Made by a program: the position numbers and the translations under genes
Notes under the pieces: generated by a model
The model's database searches: none
What the model was told of the DNA's origin: nothing
Seen by the model: the letters and a program-made list of their open reading frames with translations, nothing else
Assembly (NCBI GenBank): GCA_021801025.1
Contig: JAJYYK010000001.1
Coordinates: 186,001 to 250,000, forward strand
Direction of reading: 5' to 3'
DNA length: 64,000 nucleotides
Source: Pseudomonadota bacterium
GTDB taxonomy: Bacteria > Pseudomonadota > Gammaproteobacteria > Burkholderiales > Sulfuriferulaceae
Shown: positions 17,840 through 27,525 of the stretch, one piece after another
Position numbering within the stretch: position 1 is the stretch's first letter
How the letters are laid out: each line of letters opens with the position of its first letter

Positions 17840-18257
17840 ATTCTGGCATCCTTGCCTTATTTCATGTGCTTATGTAATATTCTTGTCAGGTATAAATATG
17901 GATTTAAATATCCCTTTACCCGCTTGGCTTGCCAATCGTTGTTGCTTCAACGGATATCGTTTTTCTTCAAAATAATTTTGAAAATCCAGGGTTGTCTGGG
18001 GCTTCAAAAAATATTGGCGGCGTATATTGATCTTTTAAAACAGGGGGAAATAAAAACTTTTTACATCAATACATAAAATATAAACTTGCTTTTAGCCTGG
18101 CCCGGATATGGTACAAGCCAACATGTTGCTACATCACTGTTGATGCGATGTTATTCAAAAGGGTGGGTGCACTGGGTGCCGATTTTTTGTTTTGTCGTGG
18201 GCATTCACCCGCCAGTATTCGAGTTGGCTTTATCTCGCTCAGTAGGGGTATCCCATA
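17840..18257. other. AT-rich gap without a supported gene
   Basis: 418 bp between ylqF and the next gene. Two short open frames occur (17852-18076 and 18086-18283) but have no ribosome sites, domains or natural composition. A small inverted repeat GGATTTAAATATCC lies near 17898. I see nothing else. Confidence 0.4.
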
Positions 18258-18791
18258 ATGAAAACACTGCAAATTCAAAGTAAAACTGATTTACTCGCCG
18301 CGCGCGAGTATTTTTTTAACTGTATTATTGATGCCTTACAGACAGAGCCGATGAAAGCCGAAGAATTAACGGGCTGGGATATGGATCATGTCCCGCCACG
18401 TTGGTTGCTGATGGATGTCGAATTTGGTTCTCTGCTTATCAAGGTCGCCCCCAACTTCATCGGTGAAGGTGATGAAAGTCACTATTATTACTCCATTTCC
18501 GTCGCAGGTGACATTCTGCGTATTGGTATTTTTATGCCGATCTCTAAAATTCTGTCCGCGCCAGTCAAAGACAATGGCAGCAAACGATTGTCCCAAATCT
18601 GGAATGGCGCACCTCTGGATGTGCAGGCACGTGGTGACGGGATTATGTACGAATGGACTTTCACTCATTTCGATCCATCTAACTGGGGGTGCGCGGAAAA
18701 ATATATCCTGGGAATGCGCCTTCTGCATCAGCGTTATATTCGTTTGATTTACAATGTGGTTCGTGAGGAGTTAACGCCCGTTCTCTGTTAG
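18258..18791 (+). CDS. Hypothetical protein, 177 residues
   Basis: I do not recognise this protein. It is soluble with no signal peptide or membrane span, and shows mixed alpha/beta character with several Trp and Tyr residues (GWDMDHVPPRWLLMDVEFGS, then YYYSISVAGD). ATG 18258 follows a weak GTAGGGG site. A strong hairpin terminator follows the stop, which supports a real single-gene transcript. Composition is ordinary, so it may simply be a lineage-specific gene. Confidence 0.6.
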   Translation: MKTLQIQSKTDLLAAREYFFNCIIDALQTEPMKAEELTGWDMDHVPPRWLLMDVEFGSLLIKVAPNFIGEGDESHYYYSISVAGDILRIGIFMPISKILSAPVKDNGSKRLSQIWNGAPLDVQARGDGIMYEWTFTHFDPSNWGCAEKYILGMRLLHQRYIRLIYNVVREELTPVLC

Positions 18792-18808
18792 TCCGGTCGT
18801 GAAAATAT

Positions 18809-18848
18809 CCACTGAGTGGGTATTCGTCGTGGTCAATACACTCAGTGG
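18809..18848. terminator. Hairpin terminator with 10-bp perfect stem
   Basis: CCACTGAGTG at 18809-18818 pairs perfectly with CACTCAGTGG at 18839-18848, followed by ATGTTTTAAC. It lies 18 nt after the 177-residue gene and before the convergent coaD, so it may end transcription from both sides. Confidence 0.6.
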
Positions 18849-18989
18849 ATGTTTTAACGTCAATTTATGCAAAGTCCGACAGGCTCCCGGGTGGCTTTCC
18901 GGGCATGTACGAGTGCTGATGGTCAATGGACGGTCATTTTTGCAGTTTGTTCATCGTCATTGCATCGTGTGCTGATGGATTGTTCGGGT

Positions 18990-19475
18990 TTAATGGGCCC
19001 GAAGTTTATGTTGTAATTTCTCTACCACGCTGGCGTGAACAAATGGACTCACGTCGCCACCTAACCAGGCGATTTCCCGCACCATGCTGGCAGAAATAAA
19101 CATATAGTGTTCGGCTGGGGTCATGAATACGGTTTCCACATTGGGATTGAGTTTCCGATTCATGCCCGCTAACTGAAATTCATATTCAAAATCAGAGACG
19201 GCGCGTAAGCCGCGCAAAACGATGTGCGCATGATGCACAGCCATAAAATCCATCAGCAAACCAGAAAATCCGGTCACGCGCACGTTGGGGACATCGGCAA
19301 ATACTGCTTGCGCCATTGCCACACGTTCATCCAGATCAAAAAAAGGCTGTTTGTGCCCGCCTACGGCAACGGCGACAATGATTTCATCCACAATGCGCGT
19401 CGCACGCCGGACCAGGTCTTCATGTCCACAGGTCACTGGATCAAAAGTGCCTGGATATACTGCAAGTCGTTTCAT
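18990..19475 (-). CDS. coaD: Phosphopantetheine adenylyltransferase CoaD
   Basis: 161 residues from ATG 19475, giving the family start [13 protein letters not shown]. The nucleotidyltransferase motif is T.GH (TCGHEDLV). [13 protein letters not shown] and the later SASMVRE are conserved contacts. It converts 4'-phosphopantetheine and ATP into dephospho-CoA, the penultimate step of coenzyme A synthesis. The start overlaps the rsmD stop by 4 nt (ATGA), so the two are translated together, a very common rsmD-coaD pairing. Confidence 0.96.
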   Translation of the reverse strand: MKRLAVYPGTFDPVTCGHEDLVRRATRIVDEIIVAVAVGGHKQPFFDLDERVAMAQAVFADVPNVRVTGFSGLLMDFMAVHHAHIVLRGLRAVSDFEYEFQLAGMNRKLNPNVETVFMTPAEHYMFISASMVREIAWLGGDVSPFVHASVVEKLQHKLRAH

Positions 19476-20059
19476 ATCATCGGTCTCAATAAACAATAAT
19501 GTGCTAATCCACTGCGCCCTTCTCGCCATACTATCCAGCCATCAGGCAGTTGAAGTGTACCGTCATGCTCCACATATACAAATGCCGAAGGGGCGAGCAA
19601 AGATTGAATGTGGGTCAAAGCCGCTGTATGTAATGACAATGCAAAAGGCGGATCCAGCAATACCAGATTGAAACCCGCAAATGCTTCCGTGAGCTTGTAT
19701 TGTTGCAACCATGCCATGCCATCCGCACAGATGGTTTGTACCATCGCCGCATTGAGTTGCTGTCGGTTGACTTCCAGTGCATGGTACGCAGTGCGGTTTT
19801 TTTCTACCATCACTACCTGCACTGCGCCGCGAGAAGCCGCTTCAAATCCCAATGCGCCACTGCCCGCAAAAAGGTCCAAACAATGCCAGCCAGTCAAGTC
19901 TTGGCCCAGCCAATTAAACAGGCGCTCCCGTACCGCATCCGCTGTGGGGCGCAATCCATCCATTGACGGGAAATGCAACAGGCGGTGTCGCCAGCGCCCA
20001 CCAATCAATCGCACTGTATTGCGGCGTGTTGACGATACGCCTTTATTTCGTTGCGCCAT
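19472..20059 (-). CDS. rsmD: 16S rRNA m2G966 methyltransferase RsmD
   Basis: About 195 residues from ATG 20059. Conserved segments: RIIGG-like [24 protein letters not shown], the SAM motif [15 protein letters not shown], and the base-flipping motif LLDPPF. It methylates G966 of 16S rRNA. Its start lies within the end of the M16 gene (17-nt overlap), so the cluster M16-rsmD-coaD is probably one transcript. Confidence 0.95.
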   Translation of the reverse strand: MAQRNKGVSSTRRNTVRLIGGRWRHRLLHFPSMDGLRPTADAVRERLFNWLGQDLTGWHCLDLFAGSGALGFEAASRGAVQVVMVEKNRTAYHALEVNRQQLNAAMVQTICADGMAWLQQYKLTEAFAGFNLVLLDPPFALSLHTAALTHIQSLLAPSAFVYVEHDGTLQLPDGWIVWREGRSGLAHYCLLRPMI

Positions 20060-21386
20060 CTGACTTGCTGTCTGAAGGTTGCTCCGGGGCATTGCCTACC
20101 ACCACCGTTACCATGCGATCAGGATGGATATGAGTTTGAAAAGCCAGTTTGACTTGTTCTGCGGTCACTGCCGCAACCTTGTCAGGGAAAGTATCAAGAT
20201 AATTCAAGGGTAGCTGATAAAAACCAATCATGGCCAAATATTCCAGCAGCTTTTGATTGCTGTCGATGCGCAAAGGGAATCCACCGATGATGCTGTGCTG
20301 TGCCTGCGTCAACTCGGCTGCGGTCACGCCTTGCGCAACAAAATTAGCCAGTGTTTGTTGGGTGACGGCCAGTGCTTGTGCTGTTTTATCGGCACGAGTT
20401 TGTAACCCGATTTGAAATGCCCCAGCCTGCCGCATGGGCATGAAGTAACTGTAAACGCTGTAAGTCAACCCACGTTTTTCACGTACCTCGTGCATTAAAC
20501 GGGAATCAAATCCTCCTCCGCCCAGAATGTAATTGCCGACATACAAGGCAACATAATCCGGGTCGCCTCGTGCTACGCCGGGTTGACCAATTAAAATTTG
20601 GCTTTGTTGCGACGGAAACACGATGCGTTTCATCACTGCCTGCTGCAAGGCCGGCACGGGCGCAATGGCTGTGCTGGCGGCCAAACTGGCTGAGGGCAAA
20701 TTCGCTGTCAATTGTCCGGCGATCTGATTGGCTTGCGCACGGGTTACATCACCGGTCAATGCGATCACCGCCGCTTGTGCGCTGTAATGGCTGCGATAGA
20801 ATGATTTTAAATCCACACTGTTCAAGGATCTAACACTGTCAATATTGCCATTTTCCCGATGCCCGTATGGTTGTCCGGCAAATACCAGTTTTTGAAATGC
20901 GATGGCTGCGAGTGATTGCGGCTGTCCTTCGGATGCGACCAAATCATCAATCACCCGTGCCCGTTCACGTTCTACCACGGGTTCGGCGAATGCGGGTTGT
21001 TCCAGTACCTTACTCATGATTTTGAGCGCAGGATTTGCGTCATCCGCACGGCTTAAGGTGCGCAAAACGATCCCCGCACGGTCCGCATCAAAATGACCGC
21101 TTAATTGGGCACCGACATTGGCCAAAGCTTCGGCGATTTGTGTGTCGCTCATGCCACCGGCACCTTGATCCAGCATCCGTTGCGTGAGGCTTGCCAAACC
21201 CGCTTGATGGGCAGGGTCATATGCGCTGCCCGCAGGAAAATCCACGCTCACATCCAGCATGGGCAGGTCGTGGTTCTCAACGAAATACACTTGAGCCCCA
21301 TTGGCAAGCTCCCAGTGTTGAATGGATACCGCTGCCGCGTTGTCCGCCAAGACGCTAAGTAGACATAACATCAATATCCTGCGCAT
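20043..21386 (-). CDS. M16 peptidase-like subunit lacking the zinc site
   Basis: 447 residues with a signal peptide (to about residue 18), so periplasmic. Two M16 repeats are visible, with GGGGFDSRLMHEVREKRGLTYSVYS near residue 285 as the R/Y motif of the C-terminal half. The HXXEH zinc motif expected in GLAHFLEHML is replaced by GLASLTQRML: all three ligand/catalytic residues are changed. Such subunits act as the non-catalytic partner of an active M16 protease, normally encoded next door in the order active-inactive-rsmD. Here no second M16 gene adjoins. Confidence 0.92.
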   Translation of the reverse strand: MRRILMLCLLSVLADNAAAVSIQHWELANGAQVYFVENHDLPMLDVSVDFPAGSAYDPAHQAGLASLTQRMLDQGAGGMSDTQIAEALANVGAQLSGHFDADRAGIVLRTLSRADDANPALKIMSKVLEQPAFAEPVVERERARVIDDLVASEGQPQSLAAIAFQKLVFAGQPYGHRENGNIDSVRSLNSVDLKSFYRSHYSAQAAVIALTGDVTRAQANQIAGQLTANLPSASLAASTAIAPVPALQQAVMKRIVFPSQQSQILIGQPGVARGDPDYVALYVGNYILGGGGFDSRLMHEVREKRGLTYSVYSYFMPMRQAGAFQIGLQTRADKTAQALAVTQQTLANFVAQGVTAAELTQAQHSIIGGFPLRIDSNQKLLEYLAMIGFYQLPLNYLDTFPDKVAAVTAEQVKLAFQTHIHPDRMVTVVVGNAPEQPSDSKSDGATK

Positions 21387-21583
21387 ATATGCTCCTCATG
21401 ATTAAATCTTAATTATTCCAGTAAAATTTGAGACCGGTGCACGGAAATAGGGTTTGCTCAGGTTTGTTGAAAACCGGCAAGAAACCGAAGTGTACAACGA
21501 GTACGCAGGAATTTTGAGTCAATTTTCAATGAAATTTAGCTTGTGTAATATGTTGATGTAATTGACTGACATATATTCTTGTG

Positions 21584-21695
21584 TTTTATCCTTTTCCCTT
21601 GCTGGTTTAAAACCCCGGCCTTCAGGCCGGCAGGAGCGCCGAACCCCGCCCTGACTAAATATCCACCGGCCTGAAGGCCGGTGACCTCATTGCTT
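21584..21695. repeat. Dispersed palindromic repeat, copy A
   Basis: Begins TTTTATCC, has a 27-nt core (21597-21623) containing CCTTGCTGGTTTAAAACC, two hairpins (CCGGCCTTCAGGCCGG and ACCGGCCTGAAGGCCGGT), and ends GTGACCTCATTGCTT at 21681-21695, directly at the lrp stop. The same core and the same end recur at 51245-51305, where the middle is missing. A related form is at 41443. REP-like; could serve as terminator of the minus-strand gene. Confidence 0.75.
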
Positions 21696-22160
21696 TTAGT
21701 CAATCGGTAATGCGCTGTGATGTCCCCTTTGGCGCAGAACAAAACTGGTGTGTACGCCAGTTACGCCAGGAATCAAGGTAAGCCGGTTAAGCAATAAATG
21801 CTGATAGGCATCCATGTCGCGCACCACCACTCTCAATTGGTAATCGGCAGATTGACCGGTAATGAGCAAGTATTCGACGACTTCCGGAATGTCTTGAATC
21901 GCCGATTCAAATTGATCAAATCGTTCTGGAGTATGTTGATCCATCACGATATGCACCAGGGCGGTGAGCGTCAAGTCAAGTTTGCGCGGGTCGAGTTGGG
22001 CACGATAGCCGCTGATAATTCCCTGTTCTTCCATTGCACGCACGCGACGCAGGCAAGGAGAAGGGGATAGGCCAATTTGATCAGCCAGAGCTTGATTGTT
22101 GACGCGCCCATCTTTTTGTAGCACCTCAAGTATCTTTTTATCGTAGCGGTCTAATTTCAT
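21696..22160 (-). CDS. Lrp/AsnC family transcriptional regulator
   Basis: 154 residues. N-terminal helix-turn-helix (KILEVLQKDGRVNNQALADQ and LSPSPCLRRV) and a C-terminal RAM ligand-binding domain with GxxD-like ITGQSADYQL. Length and pattern match Lrp itself. It is divergent from leuA across a 156-nt AT-rich gap, suggesting control of leucine synthesis and of itself, in line with known Lrp-type behaviour. Which amino acid it senses cannot be read. Confidence 0.92.
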   Translation of the reverse strand: MKLDRYDKKILEVLQKDGRVNNQALADQIGLSPSPCLRRVRAMEEQGIISGYRAQLDPRKLDLTLTALVHIVMDQHTPERFDQFESAIQDIPEVVEYLLITGQSADYQLRVVVRDMDAYQHLLLNRLTLIPGVTGVHTSFVLRQRGHHSALPID

Positions 22161-22316
22161 GTTATTCCCGGTTAATGTGGGTAAATGGGTTAATTATTGC
22201 TGATAATGAATAGATATCGCAATAGTACACCTAATTTATATTAAATTTCACATGAATACGCAAGCACCTGTCGCGTGGCCTCATCTATGATGGAGCTTCA
22301 ATCTCACGGAGTTTTC
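22161..22316. promoter_or_regulatory. Divergent lrp-leuA control region
   Basis: 156 nt, AT-rich, between divergent genes, with TTATATTAAATTTC in the centre. A ribosome site CACGGAG precedes ATG 22317, which decides the leuA start; earlier in-frame GTG/ATG codons at 22275-22290 lack one. No attenuator-like run of leucine codons is seen. Confidence 0.45.
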
Positions 22317-23978
22317 ATGATGTTAGCCTTACCCAAAAACAAATATACAGCCACACCCAGGGTGAACTTGCCAGATCGTATTTGGCCGAATCGCGGCCTG
22401 ATTGCCGCCCCTGTTTGGCTCAGCACGGATTTACGGGATGGCAATCAAGCGTTGTTTGAACCTATGAATGTCGTGCAAAAAATGCAGTTGTTCAAGTTAT
22501 TGTGTGCCATCGGTTTTAAGGAAATCGAAGTGGCATTTCCCGCTGCCTCGCAAACAGAGTTCGATTTTGTGAGAGCACTGATTGAAGGCGGACACATACC
22601 GGATGATGTGACCATCTCAGTACTGACTCAGGCGCGTTCATCACTGATTACTCGTACTATGGCGTCTTTGCGTGGCGCCCGCCGGTCTATTGTGCATGTC
22701 TATCATGCGACTTCGCCATTGTTTCGGGAGCGGGTGTTTGCCCTGAACCGTGAACAAGTGAAAGCCATGGCCGTGGATGCGGTGACGCAAATTCATGCCT
22801 TGACGATTCAGCAACCCGAAACGGAATGGGTTCTGGAATATAGCCCTGAAACCTTTAATGCGACGGAGCTCGACTTCGCTCTGGAGATTTGTCATGCTGT
22901 GGCAGCCGCGTGGGGGGCTACACCTGTAAATCGGGTGATCCTCAATTTGCCCGCCACGGTGGAGTGCGCCATGCCCAACGTGTATGCAGACCAGATTGAG
23001 TGGATACATCGCAATCTGGTTTGTCGTGACAGCGTGGTGCTCAGTATTCATCCACACAATGACCGGGGTACGGCAGTGGCCGCCGCTGAACTGGGAATGT
23101 TAGCAGGTGCTGACCGGGTTGAGGGGTGCTTGCTGGGCAATGGTGAACGAACCGGAAATGTGGACATTGTCACCTTGGCGTTGAACCTTTATACGCAAGG
23201 TATTGCACCCAATTTGGATTTTTCCGATATTCATGCGGTGATGCGCGAAATCGAAGCCATTACGGGTTTGGTTGTCCCGCCGCGTCATCCCTATGCGGGC
23301 GATTTGGTGTTTACGGCATTTTCCGGCTCGCATCAGGATGCGATCAAGAAAGGTATGGCACAGCAAGCGCCGGACAGTCTCTGGTCCGTGCCCTATTTGC
23401 CCATAGACCCGGCAGACTTGGGACGCAGCTACGATTCGGTAATTCGCGTCAACAGCCAATCAGGTAAGGGCGGCATCGCCTGGTTGCTGGAAAATCATTA
23501 TGGTTTGAGTTTGCCGCGGCGTTTGCAAATCGAGTTTGCCGCACAGGTGCAAAAACATTTGGATGTGCATGGTAAAGAAATCAGTGCGGAAGCGTTATGG
23601 ACGCTGTTTTCGCAACAGTACTTGCAGACAGACCAGCCTTACTGTTATGTGTCGCATCGTCTGACCGGTGACGGCGCAGTGCAAGGCATACAGATGACGG
23701 TGCAATGTCATGGTGTGAAACAAGTCTTGACCGGAGAAGGCAATGGGCCGATTGCTGCAGCGGTTCACGCCCTGCAGAGTGCGGCGATTCATTTGCAACT
23801 ACACAGTTTTGAAGAGCAATCCGTGGGAGAAGGTGCGCAGGCCACAGCTTGTGCCTACATCGAAGCGCGGTTGCGCCATGGGCGTGTGGACACCTATGGT
23901 GCTGGAATGGATGCGAACAGTGTGACCGCTGCCATGAAAGCCCTGATCAGTGCGGTAAATCGTCTGAGCGGTAATTGA
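22317..23978 (+). CDS. leuA: 2-isopropylmalate synthase, long (type 2) form
   Basis: 553 residues. TIM barrel begins STDLRDGNQAL, the LRDGNQ variant typical of the longer LeuA form. The metal-binding HPHNDRGT and GNGERTGNVD follow. The C-terminal regulatory LeuA dimer domain runs from about residue 425. It condenses acetyl-CoA with 2-oxoisovalerate, the first committed step of leucine synthesis, and is normally inhibited by leucine. Divergent from an Lrp-type regulator. No other leu genes are present here. Confidence 0.95.
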   Translation: MMLALPKNKYTATPRVNLPDRIWPNRGLIAAPVWLSTDLRDGNQALFEPMNVVQKMQLFKLLCAIGFKEIEVAFPAASQTEFDFVRALIEGGHIPDDVTISVLTQARSSLITRTMASLRGARRSIVHVYHATSPLFRERVFALNREQVKAMAVDAVTQIHALTIQQPETEWVLEYSPETFNATELDFALEICHAVAAAWGATPVNRVILNLPATVECAMPNVYADQIEWIHRNLVCRDSVVLSIHPHNDRGTAVAAAELGMLAGADRVEGCLLGNGERTGNVDIVTLALNLYTQGIAPNLDFSDIHAVMREIEAITGLVVPPRHPYAGDLVFTAFSGSHQDAIKKGMAQQAPDSLWSVPYLPIDPADLGRSYDSVIRVNSQSGKGGIAWLLENHYGLSLPRRLQIEFAAQVQKHLDVHGKEISAEALWTLFSQQYLQTDQPYCYVSHRLTGDGAVQGIQMTVQCHGVKQVLTGEGNGPIAAAVHALQSAAIHLQLHSFEEQSVGEGAQATACAYIEARLRHGRVDTYGAGMDANSVTAAMKALISAVNRLSGN

Positions 23979-24032
23979 CGTTCCCATGTAAAATTCAGGT
24001 TGACGTACCGAATCAACATAAGGAATGTGACA

Positions 24033-24356
24033 ATGACTTACGTGGTAACTGAAAACTGTATTGCATGTAAATACACTGATTGTGTGGAAGTTTGCCCCGT
24101 AGATTGCTTCCGTGAGGGCGAGAATTTTCTGGTCATTGATCCTGAGGAGTGTATCGATTGCACCCTGTGTGTGGCCGAGTGTCCGGCAGAGGCGATTTTT
24201 GCCGAAGAGGACGTGCCGCCGGATCAGCAGCATTGTATTGCCCTGAATGCGGAGTTGGCGCAAAAATGGCCGTTGTTGATCGCGCGGCGCGAGCCTTTGG
24301 CAGATGCCGATGAGTGGTTGGGCAAGCCCAATAAATTACCCTTGTTGAAGCGTTGA
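24033..24356 (+). CDS. fdxA: FdxA-type 7Fe ferredoxin
   Basis: 107 residues from ATG 24033 (ribosome site AAGGAA). Cysteines C9, C17, C21 and C25 with the second cluster [12 protein letters not shown] give one [3Fe-4S] and one [4Fe-4S] centre. The C-terminal extension ([12 protein letters not shown]) and length are those of Azotobacter-type FdxA. An electron carrier of the cytosol whose partner is not evident here. It lies 55 nt after leuA and 19 nt before the AddB-like gene. Confidence 0.95.
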   Translation: MTYVVTENCIACKYTDCVEVCPVDCFREGENFLVIDPEECIDCTLCVAECPAEAIFAEEDVPPDQQHCIALNAELAQKWPLLIARREPLADADEWLGKPNKLPLLKR

Positions 24357-24375
24357 GTATTGTGGCAAGTTAGCC

Positions 24376-27069
24376 ATGTTAACGCAATGGTACCTTGATG
24401 CGGCCAGAGCGCTGTTGGCGCAAACCGCTCAGTTAAACATTGCGCTACCAGAGATGGTGGTGCTGGTGCCCAATTTTCAGGCTGGTCAATTGCTTGTTCG
24501 TGCTTTGGCGCAAGCGAGCGGTCGTCCAGTACTGTTGCCGCCGCAAGTATTGACGCTGCCTGCCTGGGCCGAGACCGTGATGTTAGACGTTGCTGTCTTG
24601 CCAGACAGTCGGCGTACGGTGCTGTTGTATCAGTCCCTCAAGCAGCATGCATGGTTTGATGAAGATGCGTTGTGGCCGATGAGCCTGGAGTTGGGGCGAC
24701 TGTTTGACGAGTTGACCCGGCAAGCACTGGGCTTGCCCGAAACAGCCGAGGCCTTTGGCGAACAACTGGCGGTGGCTTATGGCACCCGGGCGCAGACGGC
24801 CATTACGTTTGAAGCGCGTTTGGTGCACGAACTTTGGTATGCATTGGCTGCGCGCCCGCACGAAGGGGTTTCGCCTGCTGCGTTGTATGCCATGCAATTG
24901 GCAGCGTTGGCGCGAACCGCTTCTGTTCCGCTCTGTGTGCTGTATGAATCTAGCCTGGATCGACAAGAACGCCTGTTTCTGGCCGTGTATGCGCATCGCC
25001 AAGCGGTGATACGTTTGCCGGCTCCACAAGGCGACGACGCGACGGCGTGTTTGCGTGTGGCCTGGACAACGGGAGACTCTTTGTCTGTGCGTGCGCAGGA
25101 ATTGGCGTGCCGCATGCCAGGTAGTCCATGGCAGGGCAGATTACAGTTGACAGGCACTTATGGCCTGGAAAGCGAGGCCCAGGCCGCTGAAGCGCAAATC
25201 CGCCTGTGGCTGGCAGAAGGCCGACAACGTATTGCAGTGGTGGTGCAGGACAGGCTGACCGCACGCCGTTTGCGAGCCCTGCTTGAACGCGCACAGATTT
25301 TGGTTACCGATGAAACTGGTTGGACCCTGGATACCACGGTTGCCAGCGCAGGCATCATGCGCTGGTTAGACACGGTACGGGCAGATTTCCCCTATCTTGA
25401 TGTGCTGGATCTGCTGCAATCGCAACAATGTTGTGCGGATTGGCAAGCAACTCAGCGCGAACAGGTGATCAGTCATCTGCAAGTGTGGTTGCGCAAACAC
25501 GGTCCTGTTCACGGTTGGCCGGCATGGTTAGCTGTGATGAAAGCACATGCTGTTGATGATCCGCTGCATCAGGTGTTGTTGCGTTTGTATCATGCCGCAG
25601 AACCTTTGCTGTCCCGACGTGAGCGCACACTTCCGGCGTGGCTGGACGTCCTTGAAGACAGTTTCAGGCAGCTGGGTGGTTTGATGCATTTGAGTCAAGA
25701 TCAAGCGGGCGCACAATTGTTGATGCTGCTGTCCACGCGCAAGCTGGAGTTGCGTCCTGTGTCAGAGCTCACACTTAACTTGCATGAATTTTCCCGGTGG
25801 TTGGACCATGAGTTACAAGGCGCACAGTTTGTAGATGGCAGCGTGGACAGTCCTTTGGTGTTCACCCATTTGGCGGCCAGTCGTTTACGCGATTTCGATG
25901 CAGTGCTGATTTTGGGCGCTGACGCAAGACAATGGATGCCATCTGGCGCGAATTCAATATTCTTTAATCAGTCTGTGCGCGCGACTTTGGGTTTAAGCAC
26001 CCAGACAGAATTGTTGGAACAGTTCGAGCGAGACACGGCCATCCTGTTGGCGTACGCACCCGTGACCCGGGTATTATGGCAGTTGCGGCAGAATGATGAG
26101 GATAATCCGCTGGCGCCCGGACTTGAACGCCTGGATCTGTTGCATCAGATGGTTTGGGGCACTTCGTTACGTGACACCAGTTTGCTGCAATGGGTGAGGC
26201 CGGATTTGGCACAAACCAGTACCGGCAGGGGACCACCCAGACCTGCGGCACACATACGCTTGATTCCTGAGCAAATAAGCGTTAGCGCATACCGCAGTCT
26301 GATGGACTGCCCATATCAGTTTTTTATTCGTCATGTACTGGGCTTAAGTGCGCAGGATGATATTCGTGCTGACATGGTGAAATCGGATTATGGGCAAGTG
26401 GTGCATGCCATTTTGCACGATTTTCATCGTACTTTCCCGCGTGTGACCGATTTGTCCATGGATACCGCTGAGGCTGCACTGCAAGCCATCAGCCTCACGT
26501 ATTTTTCCCGATTTTCGGACCAGGATTTTTTTGTACGTGCATGGCAGGCCCGCTGGCGCGAGAAAATCCCCGATTATTTGCAGTGGCAGCGAGACAGAGA
26601 ACAAGACGGTTGGTGTTGGTACGAAGGCGAAATCGATGCCGCGCGCACCTGGGCAGTGGATGATCGGCATCATGTGACGTTGAAAGGCCGTATAGACCGC
26701 ATCGACAGCAGTGCGCACGGATGGTCGGTGCTGGATTACAAGACTGGTGCGACCAACACATTGAAACAGGATGCGAAGGCCGCTGATGAAAGTGTGCAAT
26801 TGGCTGCTTATGCCGTGCTTGCAGCACAAGTAGCGGGGGGTGACGCCATGATTGCACAAGCGGCCTTTGTCAGTCTTGATGACGTCGCTACACTTACTGT
26901 TGCGGTAGACGAATCACTGCCCATGATTGCCGCATGCAGCGCCGAACGTTTGGTTGTCCTGTTTAAAGCCATGTATGCTGGCACACCATTGCCCGCAAAT
27001 GGTCGGGCAACGAGCTGCGCATGTTGCGAGGCGCGCGGCGTGTGTCGGCGCGATCATTGGCTTGAGTGA
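24376..27069 (+). CDS. AddB-like PD-(D/E)XK nuclease with iron-sulfur site
   Basis: 897 residues. The long N-terminal part resembles an inactivated UvrD-type helicase, with no proper Walker A. The C-terminal part (from about residue 640) is a RecB-type nuclease: a Cys in MDCPYQFF, His in GQVVHAILHD, then GRIDRIDS and VLDYKTGAT with the catalytic Asp and Lys, QLAAYA, and the Cys cluster CACCEARGVC that completes an iron-sulfur site. This is the AddB architecture. AddAB processes broken DNA ends for recombination. The helicase partner addA is not downstream, where a gene on the other strand begins. Confidence 0.88.
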   Translation: MLTQWYLDAARALLAQTAQLNIALPEMVVLVPNFQAGQLLVRALAQASGRPVLLPPQVLTLPAWAETVMLDVAVLPDSRRTVLLYQSLKQHAWFDEDALWPMSLELGRLFDELTRQALGLPETAEAFGEQLAVAYGTRAQTAITFEARLVHELWYALAARPHEGVSPAALYAMQLAALARTASVPLCVLYESSLDRQERLFLAVYAHRQAVIRLPAPQGDDATACLRVAWTTGDSLSVRAQELACRMPGSPWQGRLQLTGTYGLESEAQAAEAQIRLWLAEGRQRIAVVVQDRLTARRLRALLERAQILVTDETGWTLDTTVASAGIMRWLDTVRADFPYLDVLDLLQSQQCCADWQATQREQVISHLQVWLRKHGPVHGWPAWLAVMKAHAVDDPLHQVLLRLYHAAEPLLSRRERTLPAWLDVLEDSFRQLGGLMHLSQDQAGAQLLMLLSTRKLELRPVSELTLNLHEFSRWLDHELQGAQFVDGSVDSPLVFTHLAASRLRDFDAVLILGADARQWMPSGANSIFFNQSVRATLGLSTQTELLEQFERDTAILLAYAPVTRVLWQLRQNDEDNPLAPGLERLDLLHQMVWGTSLRDTSLLQWVRPDLAQTSTGRGPPRPAAHIRLIPEQISVSAYRSLMDCPYQFFIRHVLGLSAQDDIRADMVKSDYGQVVHAILHDFHRTFPRVTDLSMDTAEAALQAISLTYFSRFSDQDFFVRAWQARWREKIPDYLQWQRDREQDGWCWYEGEIDAARTWAVDDRHHVTLKGRIDRIDSSAHGWSVLDYKTGATNTLKQDAKAADESVQLAAYAVLAAQVAGGDAMIAQAAFVSLDDVATLTVAVDESLPMIAACSAERLVVLFKAMYAGTPLPANGRATSCACCEARGVCRRDHWLE

Positions 27070-27126
27070 TCGCCAGCACTGATAATGTTGCGACAACGTT
27101 ATCAGTTATCCGCAGCGATTTCCCGG

Positions 27127-27525
27127 TTACAAAAAAGAAAAAAATTTGATAAATGAAGCCGCCAATAAAGGTTGACGGATCATTTTTCGATAATCACCCT
27201 GAATAAAAACAATTTGCCGATTCGCCACGGCAATCCCCAATCCGGTAAGGCCAGGCCCTACTCCCCGCCATTTCAGCCATTGTTGTGGTTCTGCACGCAA
27301 ATCCCAAGTCGCCACGGTATCATGGGTCTCAAGATTTACGGTGTTGACCGCTGTGACACGTCCATGTGACACATGGATGAATATTTCAGGGGCGGGGGCA
27401 TCAATGTAACCCAGGGCCACAATGTCGTTGAAATTTGCTGCGGCAAGCTCTGTCGTGATTTCATGACAATTATTCCACTTCCTGGTAAAAGCTGCGCACC
27501 AATTTTCGGAAAATAAACCATCCAT
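27127..27525 (-). CDS. Small protein with SCP-2-like features
   Basis: 132 residues, soluble. A central segment with HVSHGRVTAVNTV and the ending DYRKMIRQPLLAASFIKFF resemble small SCP-2/sterol-transfer-like proteins, whose short basic end often contacts lipid. Hydrophobic C-terminus. Neither substrate nor pathway can be read. It lies alone between convergent addB and phoU. Confidence 0.5.
   Translation of the reverse strand: MDGLFSENWCAAFTRKWNNCHEITTELAAANFNDIVALGYIDAPAPEIFIHVSHGRVTAVNTVNLETHDTVATWDLRAEPQQWLKWRGVGPGLTGLGIAVANRQIVFIQGDYRKMIRQPLLAASFIKFFSFL

Noticed and set aside
17852-18076. 74-residue open frame after ylqF
   Set aside because: No ribosome site or domain; AT-rich.
22275-22316. 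In-frame upstream extension of leuA, possibly a leader peptide
   Set aside because: No ribosome site before the GTG, no leucine-rich run, and the ATG 22317 has a good site.
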